From positions 186,001 to 250,000 of the forward strand of contig JASUTR010000086.1 in NCBI GenBank assembly GCA_035048495.1: a stretch of DNA of 64,000 nt, in the 5' to 3' direction. Below the pieces are notes generated by a model. The model was not told the DNA's origin and searched no databases. It saw only the letters and a program-made list of their open reading frames with translations. Made by a program: the position numbers and the translations under genes. The stretch comes from Euptelea pleiosperma. Lineage: Eukaryota; Streptophyta; Magnoliopsida; Ranunculales; Eupteleaceae. Below, piece by piece: positions 21,315 to 32,100 of this stretch (positions are counted from its first letter, which is position 1; each line of letters opens with the position of its first letter).

Positions 21315-23273
21315 TGAAAGTAGGGCCTTTCTATGTCGTCGAATCAGAAACCCTAATTTCAACACATTTGTAATAATCCGAGTTTTAATCCTACAAAATT
21401 CAAAGATTCTAGCATAGGGATTTGTGTCGAATGTCGATCCGCACTCGGGGTTAGTTAGTGCAAATAAAGAACATAAAATGATGGTTTTTTTCCACAGAAA
21501 ATGCTGCGAAATCAATGGAGGGTTGAGAATGGTAAGAGGTCGGGATTTAAAACAAGCTTTGGTGATTGAGAGAGAGGTATTACTACAATTAATAAAAGCA
21601 TTAAAGAAAAGAAAATTAACTAACTATGATAATGAAGAATGCAATAACATGAACTCAAATTGAACTTTATTGAATTAAATGGACTTACAAAAGTATTCCT
21701 CCAAAAATCTATGATAAACATCTAGAAAACATTAAAAGAGATGAGAGAAAGACTTAGAGAGGGAGAGAAAACTAGAGAGAGAAGGTGAAGTCTAGAGAAA
21801 GAGAAAGATAGGAATGGTGTGCATGCATTGGTGATTCAGGCCGGGGTTTGCTCGGCCAAGAAGGGCCAAATAGTGACGTCACCACGGTTCTAAAGACTGC
21901 GAAGGCCAGTCACTTGGTGTAGAAGATGAAGAAGAGAAGGAGATAGGTGATGGTAGAGAGGGAGAAGGGAAGAGGATATGGAAAGAGGCTATGGCTTGCT
22001 GTCCAGCATAGTGGCCTTGCAAGTCATGGAATCCGAGAGGTGGATAAATGGAGAGATCTATGGTTGATTTTAATGCCCTACTGGCCGGGGAATGGAGTGG
22101 TGGTTGTTGAAGGATGGGGACTCAACCTTAATGCCATGGAGTAACAGGCTGCTCTACCGGTCGGAGTTGCAGTCGTGCAACTCCGGTAATAATGGAAATG
22201 ATAGAGAAGAGGCACGTCTGGAGGGGAACAGTTATAGGTTTGCAACAGTTGGCGATCAGCCGGAGTTGCAGGTGGCAACTCCAGTGAGGGAAGAAGGAGA
22301 AGAAGAAGAAGAAGAAGAAGAAGAAAAAGAGGAAAGAGGAGGAGCTTACCTGCTGGACTGTTGGGGTTGCATAGGTACACGGAGCAGCACTATTGCACGA
22401 CTAAAGGAGGAGGACGCCGGTACTATGGTGTTGGTCCAGTCCGATTAGGACGATGACGGCTGGCGGTTCTGCTGGTCGGAGCAGCACAACTCGATGAGAA
22501 GGGAGAGATTTGGGTCACCTTTGGGTGGCGCAAGACCAGGCTGTGCAGAGGTTAACGGCCTGCAATGGTTGCAGGCCGTGAACCTAACTATTGAGGGGCG
22601 GCTGAGGTATTGAGGATGGTGGTGGAGAACGGTTCGCCTGCCGGAGTTGCAGACCTGCAACTCCTGCAAAAGCAAAAGAAAAATAAGAAGAAGAAGAAGT
22701 AGATGGTGGAGCAACTCGCCGGAGAAGAGAAAGGAGGAAGAGAAAGAAGAAGAAAGAAAATGAAGAAGGGAGGAGTGGTTGGTTGCTGGTTCATATGACC
22801 GGACTTGCAACTCTGGTGGGGGCATGGAGAAGATGAAGAGGAAGGTGAAGAAGAAGAAGAAAAATGGGCCAAAGGAGAAGGGGGTTTTGGGGAAAGAGAG
22901 GAGAAGAAAGGAGGGGGATTAGGGTTCAAACGAATCCTTCTCCTTCCCCTTTAAACCTCCCACTTTCCTTTAATGGAAAATGGGGTTTTTAAAAATAAAA
23001 AAAATAAATATATATATATATATTTTAAGGAAAACCTTACTTTTCTTTAGGGAATTTCCCCATTTAGTAGACCCCCCTTTTTTTATTTAAAAACAATTAA
23101 TTTAAAGTATTTGAAAATCGCGAGGTCCACTAAATGGTCGGGCCACAAGTCGATGATGATGGGCTCGGCTACTGGCCTACACGGATTGATGATGTGACAG
23201 ACAATTTGATGACGATCGGATGGATGGTGACTTGATTGGGACCCAGGTTGGTAGATCGACGGATCTAGAGAGA

Positions 23274-23323
23274 TCCAACGGTCCGGTGGAAGATCCAATG
23301 GTCCGATTGAAGATCCAATGGTC
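23274..23323 (+). promoter_or_regulatory. MSA-like repeats in LTR S, two of three decayed
   Basis: TCCAACGGTC (23274-23283) is intact; 23294-23303 and 23314-23323 read TCCAATGGTC, a C-to-T change at the CG of the core. The 20-bp phase is kept. Confidence 0.45.
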
Positions 23324-25364
23324 AGAAAGCTAAGGGAGATGAGACAGAGCCAATGGGCAGGAGTTCTGGGGTTAGGTCAGTAGATCCGAGGATCGAGAGA
23401 TGAAGAGAGAGAGAATAAGGAGAGATGAGATAGAAAATTAGGGGGAGGAGAGAGAAAATATCAAAAAATGGAGATAAAAGTATTGGCAGAGGGTCTGGAA
23501 CCCTGGTCTTCACTGTGACCATCCTCACGCTTCTCCAGTAGAGTAGACCATCATTCATTGCTGACTCATGTGGCTTTAAACGCTTTGGTCCGTCTCTTAG
23601 TCATTGGCTCTCCTACTCTCTTCGTTCTTTGGGCTGGCTTTTTGGTCTTCTTATTCAACCCATATTTGGCCCATATCTTTTAGTCATAGCCTGTGGGCTC
23701 TTTAAGTTTTGACAATGGGCTTTCATGATCGATTTTTGCCCGCAAGTCTCGAGAATAGCCCGATCGAGTTTCTTGCAAGAGAAGAGCACGTAATGAGACT
23801 TGATCATAACATCTTCATACCTAGACTTCCGAAAATGTGTTTAATGCATGCAAATATACTATTTCGTCTAGAAAAGTGTGTTCTACAAAACAGAAGAGAC
23901 TCTTACGTAGAAAAGTAGATAAATAGAGCATTTTACGTAAGAGAGTGCTATAATGTGAAAGTAGGTATTTTCCGCGTCGTTGGTTACGGAAACCCTAGAA
24001 TCAACAAGATTTGTAATTTGTATCCGATTATCCTGCAAAATTGACAGATTTGTATAGGGATTTCGTGTCGGATGTCGATCCGCACTCGGGATTAGTCGGA
24101 TTAGCGCGAATAAGAATCATAAAATGACGGAGTATGCTAAAGAACTCGATGGGAGGATGAGAGGGATGGATCGAAGTTTAAAACATGATTTTTTTTTTTT
24201 TATTTTAATTTCAGAGATCGATTATTAATAAAAGAGCTTAATAAACAAATAAAGTCAAAATTGTTATTCATAAAAAAATTATCACGAACAAGCACTCATA
24301 AGAAAACTTATTTTATTGAATCCAAATAAACCGTTTACATTCACTAAAGAAATAATTAAAACAAACCTAAAAAGCATGAAACATAGAGAGAGAAGCTCAC
24401 CTTTTGATCTCACCTTGAGATGGGAGGAATTGAAGATCTTGATCTCCAAGCTAGAAGGTGGAGATGCGAACGGTGGTAATGTTTAGCAGCTTTGATGGAT
24501 GGATGGCTGGAGCACTAGCTAGGAGAAGAGGAGTCAGGCTGATCTGCACATGCAAGTGGGCAAAGGTGCAAGCCGAGAAAGAAGGTTGGATTGCATGGGG
24601 GCGCATTGTTGGTTGCAAAGTGGAGGGCTGTTATGGTGGCAAGGTGAAGAGCAGGTGGTTGACTCTAGCAGGTCTTGGACGAAGTGAAGTGGATGGTACT
24701 TCCAGCAGGTGATGGACTGTGTAGTGGCTGGGCGATGGTGAGACGGTGGTGCTCCACCTTAAGAAGGAAGGCTTGGTGGAGTCCGTGGAGGAGCAGCAAT
24801 GGAAGGTGGGGCGAAGGAGACAAAGAAGAGGACGCTCCTGCCTTCCTCTTCTCCTCTCTTCTCCTTCTCTTCTTCTTCTTCTTCCTTTTCTTTTTTTTTT
24901 TTTTTCTTTCTTCTTTCCTGGTTCTTGAGTGAAATGGAGAGGAAGAAGAGGATGATGGCAGCTGAGATATGGATTGAGGGGGGTGAGAGCTGCAGCTACC
25001 GGAGTTGCAGGTTCGTCAATTTTGATGGTGGGTGCACGTGGTGTGCTGGCTGACTTGGTGAAGACGGTGGTTCACCTGCTGATCGTGATCGTGATCGTGA
25101 TGAGATGAAGGGCACCTTGAAGACGTTGCTGTTGCTGCCAGTGAGGTGGAACGTGAAGGAGAGGTGGAGGCGCTGGCCTGCTGCTTCTAGGTGAGGTCGT
25201 GAAGAAGGTGGAACACGCTGGACGTTAAGTGATCCAGCAGCCAAGGAGGAAGGCTGGAGATCAACGGTCAGAGGTTCAAGGGTGAAAGGGAGGAGATGTG
25301 GGGAGAAAAAGAGAGGGGCGTGGAAGGGAGAGCACAGGAGCTGTGCCGGCGTTAATGGAGGTCG

Positions 25365-25389
25365 CCGGAGTTGCAACCTGCAACTCCGG
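25365..25389. other. GAGTTGCA hairpin in L1
   Basis: CCGGAGTTGCA-ACC-TGCAACTCCGG, an 11-bp perfect stem with a 3-nt loop, about 600 bp downstream of the TATA box and so in the predicted transcript. Identical copies are in L2 (38053-38077) and L3 (50695-50719). Confidence 0.65.
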
Positions 25390-26634
25390 TGATCTAAAAA
25401 AAAATATTTTTTTTTTTTTTTTTTTTTTTTTCTTTCAAGGTGAAGTGTAGTTCGTGGGCTGGGCGGTGCACACCAACAGCTGTAGCCTTGAAGGCTTGCT
25501 GCTATGATGTGTTGCAGCTGCAGGTGACCAAGAAGGAGATTCTCCTTCTCCTTTTCTTCTTCTTCCCACCTTCTTCTCTCTTCTTTTTATTTTGCTTTTC
25601 TGGTTTTTTTTTTTTTTTGTTTTGCTGTGTTGTGCAGCAATGGCTGGATGTGCAGACCGTGAAGTAACAACGGTGGAGGAGATGAGGCGGTGGTGCACCT
25701 GCAAGTTGCTGGTGCGTTCGGTGATAATGATCCCAAAGGAGGACAGGACGATGGAGGAGATGAGGAGAGGGAGGCGAAGATGGAAGTGCTGTGGGCGGTG
25801 AAGTGGGAACGACTAGGAAAAAGTATGGAGAGAAGGGTGGAGGACGGCTGCTAGGGTTTTTGGGTCTATGGAATGGGAGAGTGTGGAGAGGAGAAGATGG
25901 TGGGTGATGGCTAGGGTTTTATCCTGAAACGTGGTGATTAGGATTGAATGTAAGGAGAGGGGGCCAGCAATGAAATATCCTTCCTTTTTATAGGAACCGT
26001 GGGTTTCTTTATTAGAAACCCATGGTTTCTAATTTCTCTTAAGTGGAAGGCCTTCTCTCCAACGGTTCTAGCTTAAAGTGGGCCCACAATGATTTATTAA
26101 TGAAGAACATTTACAAAAAAAATCTTCCCACAAAAAGAAACTTTTATTTGGCAAACCTTCTTAGTTTTGTTCAAAATGGTAACAAGATTTTCTTCCTTTA
26201 AAACTTCCTTCTTTTGGATAAAGTATTTGCCATATATAAAACATCTAGGGTTTTATTTCCAAATCTTGGGAGAGTTCCCCTTTCGGGTGAAATAGAGAGA
26301 TGTTCTATAATAAAGGCTGTGGGGTACACTAAATGACTAGGCCATTGGTCACTGCTAATGGGCCCGCGTGTTATCTTGGCTTAGGCCCATAGTGTTTGAA
26401 TATGAAGTGATGAAAGCCATTGGATTTTGAGATGGTGAGATGGATGATCAGGAGAATGACTGAATGATCGTACGGTAGAGATGGATGGTGATGATCGGGC
26501 GATGGATATTGGCTAAGGTAGGCCATAGGATTGAGTGACTAATGAGGGAGAGAGGATCGGATGATTTGGATTGTGAGCAGAGAGAGAGTGAGGATCTAGA
26601 GGAAAGAGAAAATATTACAAAATAAAGAGAAAAT

Positions 26635-26706
26635 GCTAGCAGAAGGTCTTGAACCCTGGTCTTTGACTTGGTCTTCTTCATGCTTCACCAACTAAGCAAT
26701 TCTTTG
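26635..26706 (-). other. tRNA-like module in L1 U3
   Basis: Minus strand: D-arm GCTT-AGTTGGTG-AAGC (26697-26682, four perfect pairs, GG in the loop), 23 nt, then T-arm CAGGG-TTCAAGA-CCTTC (26658-26642) with the B-box consensus GGTTCAAGACC. The anticodon arm pairs poorly and no acceptor stem is seen. Copies are in L2 (D-arm 39367-39382) and L3 (52013-52028). Confidence 0.5.
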
Positions 26707-27157
26707 ACTTGTGTTAGTTGGTCAAGCTTTAATGCCTTTATTCTCTTCTCTTGGGGCTTGATTCTTTCTCTCTCTTGGTCTTTTCCCAGGCTCTTCCGAC
26801 TCTCTAGCTTTTCCCGCTCTTGGTCTACATTTTCTTATCCTCAGCCTACTGGCTCATGAGCTGTGATTGTAGGTTCTGGAGGTTGGTTGTGGGCCCACAT
26901 TCCCGAGAATTGTCCCATCGGGGTTTCCTGCGACAGAAGAAGCGCGTAATGAGACTTTATCAGAACAACTCAATGTCTAGACTTCCAAAAAATGTGTTTA
27001 ATGCATGCAAATATACCATTTCGTCCAGAAAAGTGTGTTCTACGCAACAGAAGAGACTCTTACGTAGAAAAATAGGTAAATAGAGTATTTTACGTAAGAG
27101 AATGCAATAACGCTAAAAGGATAATTGCTTAAAATAAGCACTTTTGAGCGAATATCA

Positions 27158-27169
27158 CAACCCCCAACC
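27158..27169 (-). other. Polypurine tract of copy A
   Basis: GGTTGGGGGTTG on the minus strand, abutting L1. Confidence 0.88.
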
Positions 27170-28127
27170 AGCATATTGCCAATCCTTGGCAATTAGTGCG
27201 AAATACATGAGCTTAAAAGGGCTCTGCACATGCTGCACACTTTTTCATATTAGCTCAGGGAAAACCCCGTTCGTCAAATCATTGAATGGATGCAAAAACA
27301 GTTACATGCTAGCGAAGAGTTGGAAAGTTTTGGCAAGACTACAGACTGATAATCATGACCCAGAATAGTCAGACTCTACGTGTGTGTGTGCTCAACGTTC
27401 TCATCATCCGACAGTAAAGATTTCCAGATCACCTCTAAGTTTTTATGCCTCGACCTCAAATCTCACATGTTTAGCACTCAGAATAGAATCACACAAGAAT
27501 GGTTTTCTTCTTTTCTCTCAATTTATATGTGAGGAGATGTATTTAATATAAAGAGGCAAAAGATCTCACATATGTTTTATTTGAAGGAAGGACATCTTTA
27601 ACAGAAGAAGATCTCATGATTGGAATACCACTTCACTCGGGAACGTCAGATCAAACTCTATAGCTTCTCTTTCTCCAATCTCCACATTTTATGATCGTAC
27701 TATCCTAGAATCAAGTAGGACTTTCCTGGGTTGTAATGAGGCTTAGGTCAGGTGTAGAGAGATAAAGGAATACAGGATTTCAAAGATCTTGAGAGGATAT
27801 TGCCATTTTCTTGAATTTTTCCTGCGACGTAACACTATTATCTGGTTCTTTTTCCTTCTTTTTTTCGTATTTTTCTCTTTTACTTGATATTTCTGAGACT
27901 GCTCAATTTCTTTTCAGCTCTTCTTCATACTTTCTTTCTATATTTTGTTTTTGGCTTGAACCACTTTCTTTTCCTTTTGATTCTTCTTCTTTACTTTTCT
28001 TTTTCACGGTACACCCACATCAGTTATTCTTTTGTCCATCTCAAAATAAGGGTAGCCAGTCATGTTTCGTAGCTAGACTGGATTTTAGGTTGATGGGTTT
28101 ACAAAGAAAAGGCTTTTATAGAATGGC

Positions 28128-28361
28128 TCAAGGGGTTTCTAGTGAAGTATAATTCAGGTGAGTAAAAAGGCTGAATGGTTCAGAAAAATGGCCTAAATCA
28201 TTTTCTAAGGTTTGCACTATCATGTATATTGTCTTGACTGGATACAGAGAAGGTTCTGTCGTAGTAATCCAATTTTTGATGTCGTTCCGAGTTTTATGAT
28301 CGAAGCAAAAGATAATGAGATCTCTCAACGAATATTGCGGGCATGAAGAATAGTGAGTCAT
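28128..28361 (-). pseudogene. Remnant of the downstream third ORF in copy A
   Basis: 77 codons (IVQTLENDLGHF, NYTSLETP) matching the ORF end at 2-211 of element E, then TGA and TAA where E continues. Copy B has the same truncated form, so the ORF was already broken in their common source. Confidence 0.5.
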
Positions 28362-28705
28362 CTTGTGACTCAGGATTAATGTATAACTCTCTGAAACGAT
28401 TAAAGGCTCGAAAGCTCACTGGGTTAGGTCTCCACAATTATTCTCACAGGATCTCCAGAATTTCTAAACTTAGGGTGACTCTGATATTGATAGTGTACAA
28501 TTGTGCCGAATATGAGTTTTTCTGAGTTTTCAAACCTGCTGTAGTCACGCTTGACTTGACTCAAAGCTAACCTTAAACAAAAATTGACATCCTCAATACT
28601 GACTTAACGGAGGTTTTCAGCTAATCAAAGTCAGGGTATTTGACACATTTTTTTGAAATTCTAGAAAACATTTGGAGAACATCGGAAATCACCCCAAAAA
28701 TAAAA

Positions 28706-28707
<2 letters not shown>

Positions 28708-28790
<83 letters not shown>

Positions 28791-28795
28791 TTTTT
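28708..28795. repeat. T-run / (TA)n / T-run microsatellite in copy A only
   Basis: About 33 T, then about 16 TA units, then about 22 T. The same position in copy B (41394-41429) is a plain run of 36 T, so the TA expansion arose in A or was lost from B. Confidence 0.9.
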
Positions 28796-29155
28796 ATCAA
28801 AATGAAGACATGAGTTTTGGTAAATACCCCACCCCCAACCAAAATACAGCACCGTCCTCGGTGCTCATGACCGGGACATAAAATGATAACAAATCAGAGA
28901 TGATGATGCAAAGATTCAGGAAGGATGTTACCAAGTCGGCAGAAACTCGACAGTGTGTGGTACCTGATGATCGGAAGAATGAATGTACCTGCATTTCCAG
29001 AGATATAACAGTAATAACAAATGCATGAGACTCATGTACTCTAGGAATACCGGAATTGCCTTTCCGAAAGCGCTAAGTTTTACGTCTTCAGCCAGACATG
29101 ACGGGGGTGACAGGCACCCCCAACCAAGTTGGAGCATAGGAGACTGAGTAGATCA

Positions 29156-32100
29156 TCAGTCGACATAGGTAGGATCGATGAGATCGATCTCAAAAGTCTG
29201 AATGAACAATACGTCAAGTTCATGGAACTGTTTTAGACGCTGCCCATTGACCTGAAAAGAGGAGTGATCCTTGGGATCCTCAATAGTGATTGCCCCAAAG
29301 GGTGTGACTGCGGTGACCGTATAAGGACCGGTCCACCTAGATTTCAGTTTCCCAGGGAAGAGATGGAGACGAGAATTATAAAGAAGGACCTTCTGTCCTG
29401 GATGGAACTCTTTCCTGAGGATGCTCTTGTCATGTATCCACTTCATTTTGGCTTTGTAATTCTTGGACAAGTTGTAGGCATCATTTCTGAGTTCTTCTAA
29501 CTCATTCATTTGCAGTTTCCGCTCCTCCCCTGCGGAGTCTAGGTCGAAGTTGAGCTTCTTAATGGCCCACAGGGCACGATGTTCAATCTCTACCGGAAGA
29601 TGACAGGGTTTCCCAAAGATGAGACGATAGGGAGACATATTGAGTGGGGTCTTGTAGGCGGTTCTGTATGCCCATAAAGCATCAGTGAGACGAGTAGACC
29701 AGTCTTTACGTGTGGTATTGACTGTCTTCTCCAAGATCTGCTTGATCTGACGATTAGAAACCTCTACTTGACCACTAGTCTGCGGATGATAAGCTAAGGC
29801 GACCTTGTGGGTTACCCCATACTTCTTCATTAAGTTCTCGAATATCTTATTGCAGAAATGGGTGCCCCCATCACTAATGATGGCCTTAGGGGCACCGAAT
29901 CGAGCGAAGATGAACTCCTTTAGGAATTTGACCACCACTTTGTGGTCATTGGTCTTGGTGGGAATGGCTTCTATCCATTTGGATACATAGTCTACCGCAA
30001 GGAGAATGTACTCAAAACCATAGGAAACGGGAAAGGGGCCCATGAAGTCGATGCCCCAGATGTCAAATATTTCATCGACCTGGATGGGAGTGAGGGGCAT
30101 CATGTTCCTCTGGGAGATGCGGCCTAGATGCTGGCAATTAGGACAAGTTTTGCAGTACATATGGGCATCTTTAAATAGTGTAGGCCAGTAGAATCCGCAT
30201 TGCAGCACTTTTTCTGCAGTCTTCTTAGTGCTGAAATGACCACCACAAGGTTGGTCATGACATGAGGACAAGATACTGAGTTGGTCCGACTCAGGGACAC
30301 AGAGACGAATGATCTGGTCAGGACAGTATTTATACAAATAAGGGTCATCCCAAGAGTAGTACTTAACTCTTGCTAGGAATTGGCTTTTGTCCTGTTTTGA
30401 CCAGTGTGAAGGCATTTCTTCGGTGACAAGGTAGTTGACAATGTCAGCATACCAAGGATTAACAGAGATGGCGAACAGTTGTTCGTCTGGAAAGGTTTCA
30501 GGGATGGGCTGGGTGTCGAAGGATGACTCTAAAGTCAGTCTAGACAAGTGATCAGCCACTACATTCTCAGTTCCTTTCTTATCCTTAATCTCGAGGTCGA
30601 ATTCCTGCAGTAAGAGAATCCATCGAATTAATCGAGGTTTGGTTTCCTTTTTCGACATGAGATAACGAAGGGCTGCATGATCAGTGTACACAACCACCTT
30701 AGTGGCTAAGAGGTACTGACGGAATTTATCAAGGGCGAAGACTACCGCCAGGAGTTCTTTCTCAGTGGTAGAGTAATACATTTGGGCAGAGTTAAGAGTT
30801 TTGCTCGCGTAGTAGATCACGTGTGACCTTTTGTCAACTCTCTGCCCTAGAACGGCGCCTAATGCGTAGTCAGAAGCATCGCACATTACCTCGAAAGGTA
30901 GAGTCCAGTCCGGGGGACGGATAATGGGCGCAGTAGTGAGCTCAGATTTGAGACGCTCAAATGCCTTGACACAGTCAGCATTAAAGTCGAAAGGACTATC
31001 TTTAGCCAGAAGATGGGACAGAGGTCGAGCGATTTGAGAGAAGTCCTTGATGAATCGCCTATAGAATCCTCCGTGTCCCAAAAAGGATCGGATGTCACGT
31101 ACGGACTTAGGAATGGGCAAGGTCGAGATGATATCGATTTTAGCTTTGTCGACCTCAATGCCCTGATGGGAAATGACATGTCCCAGAACAATGCCCTTCT
31201 TCACCATGAAGTGGCATTTCTCCCAATTGAGGACAAGTCGCTTGTCCTGACAGCGTTGAAGTACCAGCCCTAGATGGTTCAGACAGTCATCAAAGGATGA
31301 CCCAAAGACTGAGAAGTCGTCCATAAAGACTTCGAGGAATTTTTCCACCATGTCAGAGAATATGCTCATCATACACCTTTGAAAGGTCGCGGGTGCATTG
31401 CAGAGGCCAAAGGGCATGCGCTTGTAGGCAAAAGTGCCAAAGGGACAGGTGAAAGTTGTCTTCTCGTGATCCTCAGGGGCGATGGGTATTTGATTATACC
31501 CTGAGTAACCATCAAGGAAGCAGTAATAGGAATGACCTGCTAGTCTCTCCAACATCTGGTCTATGAAGGGTAAAGGAAAATGGTCCTTCCTAGTGTTGGT
31601 GTTGAGTCGTCGGTAATCGATGCAGACTCTCCACCCTTTCTTCAGGCGCTGGGTTACCATTTCCTTGTTCTCATTTTCCACAACTGTGAATCCTGCCTTT
31701 TTAGGGACGACATGAATAGGACTCACCCATTTGCTATCGGAGATGGGATAAATGATACCCGCATCTAACAGTTTAAGGACCTCATCCCGGACTACATCCT
31801 TCAAAACGGGGTTCAACCTCCTCTGGTGTTCTCGAGAGGTTTTGGATTCATCCTCGAGATAGATGTGATGTTGGCACACCGAGGGGTCTATGCCACGAAT
31901 ATCATCTATAGTCCAACCTATCGCAGATTTGTGCTCATTGAGTAGCTCAAGAAGTTTCTTACGTTCACTTGCAGACAAAGCGGAAGCAAGAATGACAGGG
32001 TAGGTTTCCTTAGGACCAAGATAGGCATAGGAAAGATCTGTGGGAAGAGGCTTAAGCTCCAATATTGGAGCAGATGGAGTAGAAATAGGTGTCACAGAAG

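Larger units (their letters stand above)
23956..27157 (-). repeat. LTR L1 (3' LTR of copy A)
   Basis: 3202 bp. On the minus strand: tRNA-like module (26635-26706), MSA-like site (26058-26068), GGGTTTCT/AGAAACCC hairpin (26001-26021), TATA box CCTATAAAAAGG (25983-25994), long T/A run (about 25397-25430), GAGTTGCA hairpin (25365-25389) and candidate intron (24033-24413). It lacks about 14 bp (a second CTAGAGAGAG-type unit) near 24388 that L2 and L3 have. Confidence 0.92.
27170..29155 (-). other. 3' noncoding internal region of copy A
   Basis: About 2 kb between the pol stop and the polypurine tract. It carries polypurine-like copies at 29116-29125 (inside a GGGGGTG/CACCCCC hairpin) and 28827-28840, an AGCACCG/CGGTGCT hairpin beside the latter, paired TGAGTCA (28354-28360) and TGACTCA (28366-28372), and the ORF remnant at 28128-28361. 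Confidence 0.75.

Noticed and set aside
24458..25800. Short frames repeated exactly at 37146-38486 and 49788-51120
   Set aside because: They repeat only because L1, L2 and L3 are copies of one LTR; the frames are low-complexity and run in several overlapping frames.
26635..26706. Functional tRNA gene
   Set aside because: D- and T-arm-like parts exist, but acceptor and anticodon stems do not pair and position 33 lacks T, so it is reported only as tRNA-like.
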